From assembly GCA_963702495.1 (NCBI GenBank), contig CAVPDA010000011.1:1-64000 (forward strand): 64,000 nucleotides of DNA, written 5' to 3'. The notes beneath the pieces were generated by a model. It made no database searches. It was not told where the DNA came from and worked only from the letters and a program-made list of their open reading frames with translations. Positions 19,683 to 29,044 of this stretch are shown here, piece by piece; the first letter of the stretch is position 1, and every line of letters begins with the position of its first letter. The translations under genes and the position numbers were made by a program. This stretch comes from CAVPDA01 sp963702495 (GTDB lineage: Bacteria; Pseudomonadota; Gammaproteobacteria; Burkholderiales; Rhodocyclaceae).

Positions 19683-20585
19683 ATGCCCGCATCCCTCGAC
19701 GGTCTCCTGGTGGTGGCGATCGCCTCCCGCGCCCTGTTCGATTTCGAGCAGGAAAACCGGGTCTTCGACCCCGCCGACGATGGCCCCTATCGCGAACTCC
19801 AACTGTCGCGGCTGGACGTGCCGGCGCCGGGCGGCGTCGCCTATCCGCTGGTCAAGAAGTTGCTCGAATTCAACACGCCGGACCAGCCGCGGGTCGAGGT
19901 GGTGATCCTGTCGCGCAACGACCCGGTGAGCGGACTGCGCATCTTCCGCTCCGCCGACGCCGCCCGACTGGCCCTCACGCGCGGCGTATTCACCCGGGGG
20001 CGTTCCCCCTATCGCTACCTCAAGCCGTTGCAGGCAGACCTGTTCCTTTCCGCCAACGAGGAGGACGTGAAGAGCGCGCTGGCATCCGGCTTCGCCGCCG
20101 CACGCGTCTATCCGGAGTCGGCGCGCGCCGCCGAGTCGCACCCCGGGGAAGTGCGCATCGCCTTCGACGGCGACGCCGTGCTGTTCAGCGACGAGGCGGA
20201 GATCGTCTATCGCCGCGACGGGCTCAAGGCCTTCGAGAACCACGAGGCGGAGAAGGCGAGCCGGCCGCTCGAACCGGGACCGTTCAAGTCTTTCCTGGAG
20301 GCGCTGCATCGGCTGCAGACCCTGGCCGGCCACGAAGTCGGGATGCGCATCCGCACGGCGCTCGTCACCGCCCGCAGCGCGCCGGCCCACGAACGGGCGA
20401 TCAAGACGCTGATGAGCTGGAACATCGACGTGGACGAGGCGATGTTTCTCGGCGGCCTGGACAAGGGTGCCTTCCTGAAAGAATTCGAGCCGGACTTCTT
20501 CTTCGACGACCAGACCGGCCATTGTCAATCCGCCGCGACGGCCGGTCCGACCGGCCATGTGGCGAGCGGCATCGCCAACCACTGA
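19683..20585 (+). CDS. 5'-nucleotidase, cytosolic type I family
   Basis: 300 aa. The HAD-like nucleotidase core is seen: RIAFDGDAVLFSDEAE (~residues 158-173), LVTARSAPAHERAIKTL (~225-241), and FLGGLDKGAFLKEF (~257-270), ending FFFDDQTGHCQSA. This is the PF06189-type family that dephosphorylates nucleoside monophosphates such as AMP or IMP. ATG 19683 is used; an in-frame extension to 19596 lacks conserved residues. Its last 14 codons (GPTGHVASGIANH-stop) are part of a 129-bp segment repeated at 27967-28095, next to the WYL regulator gene. It is convergent with the WYL remnant at 20604. Confidence 0.8.
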   Translation: MPASLDGLLVVAIASRALFDFEQENRVFDPADDGPYRELQLSRLDVPAPGGVAYPLVKKLLEFNTPDQPRVEVVILSRNDPVSGLRIFRSADAARLALTRGVFTRGRSPYRYLKPLQADLFLSANEEDVKSALASGFAAARVYPESARAAESHPGEVRIAFDGDAVLFSDEAEIVYRRDGLKAFENHEAEKASRPLEPGPFKSFLEALHRLQTLAGHEVGMRIRTALVTARSAPAHERAIKTLMSWNIDVDEAMFLGGLDKGAFLKEFEPDFFFDDQTGHCQSAATAGPTGHVASGIANH

Positions 20586-20672
20586 CATCCGGGCGGACGA
20601 GCGCTACCCGTATTGCCGCATGGCGGCCCGCAGCGCTTCCTTCACCCGGTCGCGAAACCGCGCCGGCTCCTC
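20544..20672. repeat. 129-bp direct repeat, copy 1 (5'-nucleotidase end plus WYL end)
   Basis: Aligns without gaps to 27967-28095 (constant offset 7423), about 84% identical by eye. It spans the last codons of the intact 5'-nucleotidase gene and, on the minus strand, the last ~22 codons of a WYL-type regulator. Confidence 0.8.
20604..20672 (-). pseudogene. C-terminal remnant of a WYL-domain regulator
   Basis: Read on the minus strand, this encodes PARFRDRVKEALRAAMRQYG and a stop. The end of the intact WYL regulator at 28027 reads PARLRDRVKEALRAAMLHYA. Upstream of it the similarity stops abruptly near 20672, so the rest of the gene is gone. The remnant differs from the intact copy mostly at silent or conservative positions, so it derives from a diverged functional gene, not a fresh copy. 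Confidence 0.7.
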
Positions 20673-21461
20673 TGGTAGGTTTACACAAGACCATGACAGG
20701 CATGACATACGCAGTAGTATACTGACGTCGGTTTTCCAGATAAGACCGGTCGGACCGAGGTGAACGTCGGGCCTACCTCCTGGCACAAGGCGGTTGCATT
20801 TGCGAGAGACTGCAACTTTAGGTTGGTCCACGGAACGTCTGGCGAGAGTCGGCGCGGCAAAAGGCAACGCGCGCGTTGGCGGTAGAGCGCTGGACCATTT
20901 GTTGTGCTTTATCAAGGAGCGCAGCGACCGCGAAGACGCGCTTGTGGAAGTGTTCGAAGGGTTCGAGCGCAAAGTTGACATTCTATCGATTCCGCACTCA
21001 CCGCCATCGGCACTTCAATCACGCGCGGCTGCAAGGTGCAGAGCACCGGCTTCGGGGCGTCTTGGACGGCGACGCGAAAGCCGCGCAAGGGCTTCAATCC
21101 GAAGTCCAGGGAACCAATCAAGATCCCGACCAACACAGCGGCGCCATTTTTACTACCGGCGGACGACCCAGAACACTGCTCGACAAGAAGCAGGCAGGAT
21201 GGCAGCACCGCGCAACGCGCTTCAATCAAGGGTGGGTTGGCGGCGTAGGACCAAGTTCTCGGATTCCAGCGATCGCCGAGGTCTGTTTGCCAGCACGGCC
21301 AGCGCGACCCAATCGGCGAGCAAGCGCCGGACGATCCGAACACAGGCGATCACGTCCAGATCATGCCAAAGCAATGCGCGTCGTGATCAATTCGATCGCA
21401 CCAGATCGAACAATTGCGCAGCCCAGACCGCACCACCGAGGCTGCAGCGCGGCTTGTTTCG
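20673..21461. other. Degenerate intergenic region after the truncated WYL remnant
   Basis: About 790 bp. Several frames are open, but none gives a recognisable protein and codon use is irregular. A short hairpin (GTTGCA and TGCAAC with a 12-base loop, ~20793-20816) is present. It looks like decayed DNA at a rearrangement junction. Confidence 0.45.
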
Positions 21462-23936
21462 TCATGATGGCGCTGCGTTCGGGTCCTCGCCCTGCCAGTG
21501 TTTCGCCTGCGGCCGCGCCGGACTCAGTTCCGGGTGCAGCGCCGCCTTCGTCAGGAACCGGGAACTGATCCGCGGGTAAGCAACAGGAAAAGCGAGGCCG
21601 GCAGCTGGTACAGGCTCAGGCTCAGGCCCGGGCCCGGGCCCGGGCCGGCCAAGTCTGAAGTAGAGCGCCGATGCGAGCAGGATGCTGCTGGCGCCCAGAG
21701 CCCAGATACTCCACGGCCAGGAAGCTGCGTCCGCGGTTGTGAATGACCAGGAAATGTTGGCCACCAGGGCGTTGCCCGCCAAGTCCTTGACCCGCGGATT
21801 CGTGGCTCCACCTTTGACTGTGGCAGTGTAGGTTACCCCGGGAACCAGCGGGGCACTCGATGTGAGCGTTGCGGTGCGTGACAGCGCGCTGTAGGCGAGC
21901 GTGGCGGGCACCACGGCGTTCGAGGCATCGCGCAATTCGAACGTGGTGGAGTTGATCGTTGCCGGATCTACTGCCTCGTTGAAAGTCGCCATGACACTCG
22001 TGGTAACGCCAATCCCGGTCACCCCGTTGTGCGGAACGCTTGCGGCCTGCGTCGGCGGCGTGGTGTCGGCTGCGTAGGTGGCGACGTATGCGCCCGCGAC
22101 CGCCAGGAAAGTACCGTACTCGATGCCCTTCGCGGCTCCGATAGCGAAAGGGACTGGCGCTCCACCTCTCGTAATCGAACGAAGAACACCGCCGGATACG
22201 TGAAGGGGCACCATGGCCTGAAGCCCAATCGCGCCGCGACCCGGTACGACCGTGAAGCGCAAGGCACCGCCGCCCCACTCTATGGAAGAAAACGATGAGC
22301 TATTTCGACCATCGAGCCAAGTCAGCATCTGACGACTGGAGACTACGGGAACGCCGCGCGAGAGCGCCGACGCGACGACGGCGTCAGAAACTGCCGAGGG
22401 ATTGACGTCGGTGTGGGCGTTGACCGTGTAGGCACCGTAGTGCTCCTCCGGCCCCAATGCCCGGGTCAGAAGCGTGTCGATCGTAAATGGGAATCTCTGA
22501 CCAGACTCGTCCGTCATCTGGGTCACAGCCTGATAGACGTCGATCATCGTTCCATCGAGGTCTGCGAAACGCATGGGCATGGCCGAGCCAGTCATGTGCC
22601 CCGGCGTATCATTGACCCAGCCCGGCGGCCAATAATAATAGCTGGTATCCAGGCGCATTCCGTGTTTCAACTGTACCTTCGCCCCCGTCGCCCAATCACT
22701 CCACGCTATGCAATGGTGCCTCTGCGTTGTTGGAGCGGGGATGCCCGGGAAAGCGGCCGTCCAGGCTGCAATCTGTTGAACATAAGAGGCCTCGAGTGAA
22801 GCGGGGGTGAAGTCAGCACAACCAGTATTGATATGCAAGCCGACCTCGAATCCGGCTGCATTGAATGTGGCGGCCTGGGCATCCGTTAGCGGTGTGTTGG
22901 GGAACATGTAAGATGTTCCACGTACGCATTCCCAATTCGCAACGCTACAACCTGCGGGACTACTGGCGATGAATTGGCCGAATCGACCCGCGGTGCCCCC
23001 TCTCGCATGATCGTCACCCGTCATGATTACGACGGCCTTCTTGCCGTTGGGGAAATACCAGAAGCGCGGTAGCGGCTTCTTGCCAAGATTCATGTTCAAG
23101 ATGAGATTCGCGAGCAAGCGCTGTTGCTCGTCCGCCTGAGGAATCGTCACCTTGTTCCGGTCTGCCCAATTGGGCTGAGGATCGCCGACCGCAGGGCCAT
23201 AAAACTTGTCGTCAGGACGTATCGGCGTAAACCCGTCACGCTCCTCGGCGGCCCAGGCAGGATTGCCTTGGCGCGTATAGACGACAGAGCTCGCCAAGTC
23301 GTACGCAAATGCTGCTGCCTGGCCTGCGCTTGGCCCGACGCTGCGCAGCGTAACCGCGGGGTGTGGCGTTGCGCTGGCTGCAGTCAGGTAAAGTGTGGCA
23401 AGACTCGATGCGCCGCTCAGCGTGTAGAGGTCGGCCCTGCCATGGAACTGGACCGTTTGATTGACGATCCCGTTGCCGATTCTTGTCGATGCATCGACGA
23501 GCAGGTACCCGTCTGCGAGCGTCGATCCGGTCGGCGTAAGGCCTAGAAGATTTGCAAGCTTCGGATCGGGCGCCATCGCGATCAGGTTACCACCGCCAGT
23601 AACCCAGTCCGACAGGAGGGCGACCTGTTCCTCGGTGAGCGGCATCTTGGCCAGAATCACCGCGTCAAAGGCTGAGAGGGTCGTAGCCGACACCGTGGAA
23701 ATGTCGGAAACGCTGAACGCATTGAGGCCTTCGTTGCGCAATATTTCTGCGTAATATGTCCCGAACGTAGAAGACGGGGAAGTAACGACGAGGATCGGCC
23801 CGCCGGGTCCCTGATTGGGGTCGGGCGCAGCCAAGGCCGCGGGCCCCAAGCCAATGGTCCCAACGAGTATGCTCACGCAGGCAACAAGTATCCCCGCCCC
23901 GAAAGATCGCTTCCGAAGATCAAACCTGAATAACAT
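21462..23936 (-). CDS. Secreted multi-domain protein: GATase-like, polysaccharide deacetylase-like and Ig-like domains
   Basis: 824 aa. Signal peptide at residues 1-37 (positive start, hydrophobic core, Ala-Leu-Ala cleavage). Residues ~45-140 resemble a class I amidotransferase-like fold (ILVVTSPSSTFGTYYAEIL). Residues ~320-560 resemble a NodB-type deacetylase (VVIMTGDDH, FEVGLHINTGC, and a late NAHTDVNP). Residues ~635-740 are a Big_5/SbsA-like Ig domain starting at DTTPPTQA and ending ISWSFTTADA. A membrane helix (~745-765) and a Gly/Pro/Glu repeat tail follow, so it is probably anchored. It likely acts on or near EPS at the cell surface. A start at 23978 is possible but would bury the signal peptide. 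Confidence 0.7.
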   Translation of the reverse strand: MLFRFDLRKRSFGAGILVACVSILVGTIGLGPAALAAPDPNQGPGGPILVVTSPSSTFGTYYAEILRNEGLNAFSVSDISTVSATTLSAFDAVILAKMPLTEEQVALLSDWVTGGGNLIAMAPDPKLANLLGLTPTGSTLADGYLLVDASTRIGNGIVNQTVQFHGRADLYTLSGASSLATLYLTAASATPHPAVTLRSVGPSAGQAAAFAYDLASSVVYTRQGNPAWAAEERDGFTPIRPDDKFYGPAVGDPQPNWADRNKVTIPQADEQQRLLANLILNMNLGKKPLPRFWYFPNGKKAVVIMTGDDHARGGTAGRFGQFIASSPAGCSVANWECVRGTSYMFPNTPLTDAQAATFNAAGFEVGLHINTGCADFTPASLEASYVQQIAAWTAAFPGIPAPTTQRHHCIAWSDWATGAKVQLKHGMRLDTSYYYWPPGWVNDTPGHMTGSAMPMRFADLDGTMIDVYQAVTQMTDESGQRFPFTIDTLLTRALGPEEHYGAYTVNAHTDVNPSAVSDAVVASALSRGVPVVSSRQMLTWLDGRNSSSFSSIEWGGGALRFTVVPGRGAIGLQAMVPLHVSGGVLRSITRGGAPVPFAIGAAKGIEYGTFLAVAGAYVATYAADTTPPTQAASVPHNGVTGIGVTTSVMATFNEAVDPATINSTTFELRDASNAVVPATLAYSALSRTATLTSSAPLVPGVTYTATVKGGATNPRVKDLAGNALVANISWSFTTADAASWPWSIWALGASSILLASALYFRLGRPGPGPGPEPEPVPAAGLAFPVAYPRISSRFLTKAALHPELSPARPQAKHWQGEDPNAAPS

Positions 23937-24319
23937 TCCCTTTTTTTCTCCATTTGGCAACCATTGAGAATCAGGCACCTTCGATTGTCATGTGCTTAGG
24001 CTTCTCGTCGATTTTCTACGACAGAGGCGCGTGTTCCCGAGGAATCACCCAATGCATGGCCGGATCCTCGTTGGTTGTCTGCCGAATGCGAACAATCGCT
24101 GCCACCGACAGCCCCCTTATCCATGGGCCGACCCAACCCTGACTGTGCCGGTACGCCAGGCCCGGCGTCGCCCCCCACCAGCGTTAATGGTCTTGCCGGT
24201 GCGCATTCCCCCTGCAGGCAAGTGGACGCTGCGCCGGATCCCCTGCCCGGTCTGTTCGATTGCGCACACTACGGCGCGATCCCGAATGTCGGGCGATCAG
24301 CGAGGCCCCGCGGGGGCCC
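23937..24319. other. Intergenic region between epsB copy 1 and the secreted deacetylase-like gene
   Basis: About 380 bp between two minus-strand genes. Short overlapping frames only, no domain. It probably carries the promoter of the secreted protein at 21462; I cannot name a motif. Confidence 0.4.
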
Positions 24320-25703
24320 TCAGCGAGCCCCAGCGCCCCCGAGCACCACGGCCACGGTTTCGAACAGGATGACGGTATCGAGGAACAGGGTATGGTTCTT
24401 CACGTAGTAGAGGTCGTACTGCAGCTTCTGCGCCGCATCCTGCACCGACGCGCCGTAGCGGTAGCGCACCTGGGCCCAGCCGGTGATTCCCGGCTTGAGG
24501 CTGTGGCGCGCCGCGTAGAAGGGGATTTCGCGCGTGAGTTGCGCCACGAAGTGGGGCCGCTCCGGCCGCGGACCGACCAGGCTCATGTCGCCGGCGAGCA
24601 CGTTCCAGAGCTGCGGCAGCTCATCGATGCGCAGCCGGCGCAGGGCGCGGCCCACGTGCGTCACCCGCGCGTCGTCGCGGGCGGCCCAGCGCGGCGTACC
24701 GTCGCTGCTCGGCGTCGCTGCGCATGCTGCGCAGCTTGAGCACGCGGAACAGCCGCCCGCCCTGGCCCACGCGCTGCTGGCGGTAGAAGATCGGCAAGCC
24801 GCTTTCCAGCACGATCAGGAGTGCGCTCAGCAGCATCAGAGGCCAGCACAGCCCCAGCAACAGCACCGCGGCGACAATATCGAACAGGCGCTTGACCACC
24901 GTGCGCAGCGGGCCCTTGCGGAAACCCTCGCCGAAGATCAGCCAACTGGCGCGCAGCGAATCCAGGCGCACCTGCCCCAGCGCGCGCTCGAAGTAGCTCG
25001 ACAGGTCCAGCACGCGCACGCCGGCCAGCTTGCAGTCGAGCAGCTCACGCAGCGGCACGGCACCGCGGCGCCGCTCGCGCACCGCGACGATGATCTCGTC
25101 CACCTCGAGCCGGCGTGCCGCCTCCGCCAGCGAGGGGCCGGGCGCGAGGACGCGCTCGCGGGCAACGTGCATCGCCTCGTCCGAGCGCACGGGGTAGAAG
25201 CCCACGACGTGCACGTCCGGACCCGATCGCCGCAGCGATTGTTCGACCACCGCCGCCTGTGCACCGGTGCCCAGCACCAGGACGCGGCGCGCCAGCAGCG
25301 GGGCGAAGCCGCCGTGCACGGCATAGCCGCGCAGCGCCACCAGGACGCCCAGGGCGAGCAGCACCGCCAGTTCCGTTTCCTCGCGCCACGCCGCGGGACC
25401 CGGAACCAGGCCGGACACGCCATAGGCCATCGGCGCCGCGAGCAGGAAGGAGAAGACGACCCGGACCGAGGTCCGGACCACGGATCGATCGGGATCGCGC
25501 CGGTACAGGCCGAGCAAGGCATTCACCGCCATCATCGCCAGCACGAACAGCAGCGCATAGGGCAGCGCCGCCATGACGCCGTGCGGCTCGCCGCGGCCGA
25601 GCCAGGCAAGGCCCAGGATCGCGCACAGGCCGAGCACAACCAGGTCGAACACCATCTGGAACAGGGTATTCGAAGGGAACCAATGACTGAATACGCGAAC
25701 CAT
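24320..25703 (-). CDS. EpsB-type sugar transferase, copy 1 (TIGR03013-like, one frameshift)
   Basis: About 460 aa when a single frame change at ~24703-24710 is bridged. N-terminal membrane helices, a central Rossmann-like part (VLVLGTGAQAA) and the C-terminal bacterial sugar-transferase domain are present. The latter includes ESGLPIFYRQQRVGQGG, then after the break LRRLRIDELPQLWNVL, GDMSLVGPRPERPHFV and AQVRYRYGASV. The family transfers the first sugar-phosphate to undecaprenyl phosphate at the inner membrane. It is a close paralog of 33117..34499, with the same start (MVR.FSHWFPSNT) and end. ATG 25703. The missing base seems to fall in the sequence between SDAEQ and DGTPRWAA. Confidence 0.78.
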
Positions 25704-25708
25704 GGCTA

Positions 25709-26173
25709 CTATGCGCGGAGACTCGCCAGCGGGGCCGGAATCGCGAGCGCCGAGGGGGGCGGCTGCCGGGATTGCGGCGCGCGCCGGGAAGCCCAGAAGT
25801 CCACGTCCAGGGTTCCGCGATGGGTGATCGTCCCCCGCAACCAGAGGGCATGAGGCTTGAGCAATTTTGACGGATCCTGGAAATAGCAAAGTACGCCTCG
25901 CTGATTTGTGGCCAGCACGGGAAGTCCCAGGTGACGGTTCGATTGCAGCACCAACCCATCCGCTGGCGCGGCGTGCCGTACCCGCACCCACTTCCCGCCG
26001 AGCGCCAAAGTGGCAAGTTGCGCAGGCAATTTGCGCCGAATTCCCGGCTGCGTCTGTGCGCTCCCGAACAGGGTGGGATTGGCTACAATAATCCGCCGAT
26101 GGCGTTCCGTATCCGGATGAGTTCGTACGACCCTGACTGACGCTTGGGAGACACTCATGCCTGACCCGCACAA
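25709..26173 (-). CDS. Hypothetical protein upstream of epsB copy 1
   Basis: A 154-codon open frame ending 5 bp before the epsB copy 1 start. The region LALGGKWVRVRHAAPADG to PHALWLRGTITHRG looks protein-like, but I recognise no family. GC at third positions is lower than in neighbouring core genes. Its N-terminal part would overlap the promoter and start of the plus-strand crp-like gene, so the true start is probably internal. It could be a real small gene co-transcribed with epsB or a chance open frame. Confidence 0.3.
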   Translation of the reverse strand: MCGSGMSVSQASVRVVRTHPDTERHRRIIVANPTLFGSAQTQPGIRRKLPAQLATLALGGKWVRVRHAAPADGLVLQSNRHLGLPVLATNQRGVLCYFQDPSKLLKPHALWLRGTITHRGTLDVDFWASRRAPQSRQPPPSALAIPAPLASLRA

Positions 26174-26876
26174 CCCCCGCCAGAACCACCTTCTCGCCGC
26201 CCTGCCGGCGCAGGATCGCGAGCGCCTGTTGCCGTATCTGGAACGGGTGACTATGCCGCTCGGTCACGTGCTCTACGAGTCCGGCAGCGAGTTGCGTCAC
26301 GTCTATTTCCCCACCACCTCGATCGTGTCCCTGCTCTACGTCATGATCGATGGCGCCTCGGCCGAGATCGCCGTGGTGGGCAACGACGGCATCCTCGGTG
26401 TGGCCCTGTTCATGGGCGGCGAAACCATGCCCAACCGGGCGGTGGTGCAAAGCGCCGGCCACGCCTACCGCTTGCAGGGGGCGCTGCTGAAGCAGGAATT
26501 CAATCGCTCCGGTGAGCTGCAGCATCTGTTGCTGCGCTACACCCAGGCGCTGCTGACCCAGATGGCGCAGACGGCGGTGTGCAACCGCTATCATTCCCTG
26601 GACCAGCAGTTCTGCCGCTGGCTGCTGCTCTCCCTCGACCGCCTGCCCGCCGACGAGCTGGTGATGACGCAGGAGCTGATCGCCAACATGCTCGGCGTGC
26701 GCCGCGAGGGCGTCACGGAGGCCGCCGGCAACGTGCAGCGGGCCGGTCTGATCGAGTACCAGCGTGGCCGCATCACCGTGCTCGACCGGGCGGGGCTGGA
26801 GGCGCGCACCTGCGAGTGCTACGCGGTGGTGAAGAAGGAATTCGATCGCCTGCTGCCGGGGGTCATCGTGCCGTAG
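26157..26876 (+). CDS. Crp/Fnr family transcriptional regulator
   Basis: 239 aa. N-terminal cyclic-nucleotide-binding-like beta-roll (LPLGHVLYESGSELRHVYFP, ~residues 34-55), the central coiled helix (LLLRYTQALLTQMAQTAVCN), and a C-terminal winged helix (MTQELIANMLGVRREGVTEA, ~173-192). The cAMP-contact Arg-Ser pair of true Crp is not obvious, so the ligand is unknown. It is divergent from epsB copy 1 and may regulate it. A GGGAG lies just upstream of the ATG. Related in sequence to the next gene. Confidence 0.82.
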   Translation: MPDPHNPRQNHLLAALPAQDRERLLPYLERVTMPLGHVLYESGSELRHVYFPTTSIVSLLYVMIDGASAEIAVVGNDGILGVALFMGGETMPNRAVVQSAGHAYRLQGALLKQEFNRSGELQHLLLRYTQALLTQMAQTAVCNRYHSLDQQFCRWLLLSLDRLPADELVMTQELIANMLGVRREGVTEAAGNVQRAGLIEYQRGRITVLDRAGLEARTCECYAVVKKEFDRLLPGVIVP

Positions 26877-27103
26877 TGCGGTTGGCCGGGCGCCGTCGCA
26901 CTCCGTCCCATTGGGGCGTACCCCCGCGCCCGGCAAGCGTGTTCTGTGCGCCAGCGCCCGGATAAGAGCCCGGTTCCGCTCCAGGCTACGAAGCTTCCAC
27001 CACGGGGAAGCCGTTCGCCCCTGAAGCGCATCCGAAATCGAAATTTCATCGCCACCTGTCCGTGTGCCGCTTGCCGCGTTTCGCCAAGACCAGGAGGGTC
27101 CGC

Positions 27104-27772
27104 GTGCCGTCCACCAAGCCTGCCCCTGCCGCCAATCGTCTGCTTGCGGCCTTGCCGCGCAAGGACCGCCAGCGTTTCCTGGCGCGCTGCGAGCCGGTCG
27201 ATCTCGTCTTTGCCGAGGTCCTGGCCGAACCCGGGGAGCGCATTCGCCACGCTTACTTTCCCCCGCAGGGCTTCATTTCCCTGGCCGTACCGATGGACGA
27301 GCGCACCAGCCTGGAGGCCGGGCTGGTCGGCGACGAAGGCATGCTCAGGATCTCCCTGTTACTCGGGGTGGATGTTTCGCCGCTGCACGCCCTGGTGCAG
27401 GGCGAAGGCCCGGCACTGCGCATGGCGGCTGCACCGTTTCGCGGCGAACTCGAACAGAGCCTTGCGCTGCAACGGGAGCTGAAGCGCTACCTCTATGTGG
27501 TCATGGGCCAGCTTGCGCAAACGGCCGCCTGCACCCGCTTCCATGGGGTGGAGGCGCGCCTTGCCCGGTGGCTCCTGATGACGCAGGACCGCGCGCACTC
27601 GGACGCGTTTCATGTAACGCACGAATTCCTGGCCTACATGCTGGGCGTGCGCCGCGCCGGCGTCACCGAGGCCGCCGCTTCGCTGCAAGACTGCAAACTG
27701 ATGAGCTATAGCCGCGGGGATGTCAGGATTCTCGACCGCGGCGACCTGGAGGCCGCATCCTGCGCGTGCTAG
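27104..27772 (+). CDS. Crp/Fnr family transcriptional regulator (second copy)
   Basis: 222 aa, same architecture as the preceding regulator (about 230 bp apart, same strand): beta-roll (LAEPGERIRHAYFPPQGFIS), dimer helix (YVVMGQLAQTAACTRFHG), and winged helix (VTHEFLAYMLGVRRAGVTEA). GTG 27104 is chosen because AGGAGGG at 27092-27098 lies five bases upstream; the in-frame GTG at 27062 has no such site. The tandem paralogs probably arose by duplication. The effector and targets are unknown. Confidence 0.82.
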   Translation: MPSTKPAPAANRLLAALPRKDRQRFLARCEPVDLVFAEVLAEPGERIRHAYFPPQGFISLAVPMDERTSLEAGLVGDEGMLRISLLLGVDVSPLHALVQGEGPALRMAAAPFRGELEQSLALQRELKRYLYVVMGQLAQTAACTRFHGVEARLARWLLMTQDRAHSDAFHVTHEFLAYMLGVRRAGVTEAAASLQDCKLMSYSRGDVRILDRGDLEAASCAC

Positions 27773-27966
27773 GCGGCCGACAAAGCGACCTACGCGCGGT
27801 GGATGAGCTAGTTGCGCTAATTAAGTAGGAATGGAATGAGTGTGAGCGATCGGCATTGATCTATATGGGTTTCCGGTGCCCGACGTTGCACTGGTCCGGC
27901 GGCAGATGCCCGCAAGACCCGAGAATGCCCAGGGCATGCCATACACCAGACTTGGCATTAGCTCCC
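27773..27966. other. Intergenic region before the second direct repeat
   Basis: About 190 bp with no gene or repeat that I recognise. It ends at the second copy of the 129-bp repeat. Confidence 0.4.
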
Positions 27967-28008
27967 GGACCAACCGGCCATGCGGCCAGCGGTATCGCCA
28001 ACACCTGA
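27967..28008 (+). pseudogene. C-terminal remnant of a 5'-nucleotidase gene
   Basis: Plus-strand codons read GPTGHAASGIANT and TGA, matching the last residues of the intact 5'-nucleotidase (GPTGHVASGIANH). Upstream similarity ends near 27967. This is the counterpart of the WYL remnant at 20604. Confidence 0.65.
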
Positions 28009-28095
28009 CGTCCGCGCGGAAAGACGCTACGCGTAGTGCAGCATGGCGGCCCGCAGCGCTTCCTTCACCCGGTCGCGCAACCGCGCCGGTTCCAA
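27967..28095. repeat. 129-bp direct repeat, copy 2
   Basis: Ungapped match (about 84% by eye) to 20544-20672. Here the WYL gene end on the minus strand belongs to an intact gene, while the 5'-nucleotidase end on the plus strand is only a fragment, the mirror image of copy 1. Confidence 0.8.
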
Positions 28096-29004
28096 TACCT
28101 CGACGTGGGGACCGTGCTTGAGGATGTCCATGATGAGCTCGCGGTCGTCGCCGTAGGGAAGCTGCAGGACCCAGGAGCCGTCCGCCTCGAAGCGGCCGCG
28201 CTGCTGCGGATGCCAGGCTTCGGTGGCGACCCAGCGCGCCCGCTCCGGACTGAAGCGCAGGCTCGCCCACTGCAGCTCGCGCCCGCCGAAGATGCCGTAG
28301 CCGGGCCCCAGCACTTCCTGCATGGTGCGATTGGCGACTTCGCGCGCGGGTTTCTCCAGCACCTCGCAGCGGCGGATGGAATCCACCGAAAAGTTGCGCA
28401 GTTCGCGCCGCACGTGGCACCAGGCATCGAGGTACCAGTTCTCCCGGTAGTGCACCAGGCGCTGCGGCGACACCTCGCGCTCGGTGACTTCGTCCTTGCC
28501 GCGGGCGTAATAGCTGATGTGGAGCCGCTTGCGCCGCAACAGGGCCGATCCGACGCGCTCGAAATGTTCCAGGCGCAGGCGGCGCTTGCCCTGGCCGACG
28601 ATGAGGATGCGTTTGCGAATCTCGTCCGCGGTGTTTTCCGCGGTACCGAGCAGCGCGTTCAGCCGCGCCATCAGCGGCTGGATGTGCGGCGCGAGGATGC
28701 CGCCCGGATCGAGATTGGCGAGCAGGTGCTGCATCGTCAGCAGGGCATGGATCTCCGCCGCAGAGAACCACAGCCCGGGCAGCTCGTACTGGCCGCCGAT
28801 CCTGGGCGCCGCGCCGTCGAAACGGTAGCCGCTGACATCGCGGTCGAAGAGGATCGGCGCATTGAGCCGGTCGCGCATGTAGGCGAGATCGCGTTTGAGC
28901 GTCGCGCGCGAAACTTCCAGCGCCTCCTGCAGCCCCTGGAAGCTCACCACCCGGCGGTCGGTGAGAAGCTGGTCGATCTTGTAGACGCGTTCGGTCTGAC
29001 TCAT
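28027..29004 (-). CDS. WYL-domain (YafY-type) transcriptional regulator
   Basis: 325 aa. N-terminal winged HTH (KIDQLLTDRRVVSFQGLQEA, then VSRATLKRDLAYMRDRL), a WYL domain (~residues 150-225; RLHISYYARGKDEV, PQRLVHYRENWYLDAWCH), and a C-terminal WCX-type extension ending RDRVKEALRAAMLHYA. Family proteins sense ligands, often nucleic-acid related, and control DNA-repair or metabolic genes. It appears complete. Its 3' end lies in the repeated segment shared with 20544-20672, which implies an ancestral convergent 5'-nucleotidase/WYL pair. Confidence 0.85.
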   Translation of the reverse strand: MSQTERVYKIDQLLTDRRVVSFQGLQEALEVSRATLKRDLAYMRDRLNAPILFDRDVSGYRFDGAAPRIGGQYELPGLWFSAAEIHALLTMQHLLANLDPGGILAPHIQPLMARLNALLGTAENTADEIRKRILIVGQGKRRLRLEHFERVGSALLRRKRLHISYYARGKDEVTEREVSPQRLVHYRENWYLDAWCHVRRELRNFSVDSIRRCEVLEKPAREVANRTMQEVLGPGYGIFGGRELQWASLRFSPERARWVATEAWHPQQRGRFEADGSWVLQLPYGDDRELIMDILKHGPHVEVLEPARLRDRVKEALRAAMLHYA

Positions 29005-29044
29005 TCAGAACCGCTCCCGGATGCTCACCCTGCGGCGCGCCGGC

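Noticed and set aside
20794..21579. 261-codon plus-strand open frame in the junction region
   Set aside because: Part of it (ALDHLLCFIKERSDREDALV) looks protein-like, but there is no recognisable domain, no ribosome-binding site, and the rest is low complexity. Treated as decayed DNA.
24140..24260. Possible second GEMM-like element on the minus strand
   Set aside because: Some GC-rich stems resemble riboswitch fragments, but the conserved GGGCAAACC and GCAAAG blocks are missing.
24534..25853. 439-codon plus-strand open frame opposite epsB copy 1
   Set aside because: Rich in His, Gln and Arg with no family; the minus strand encodes a sugar transferase.
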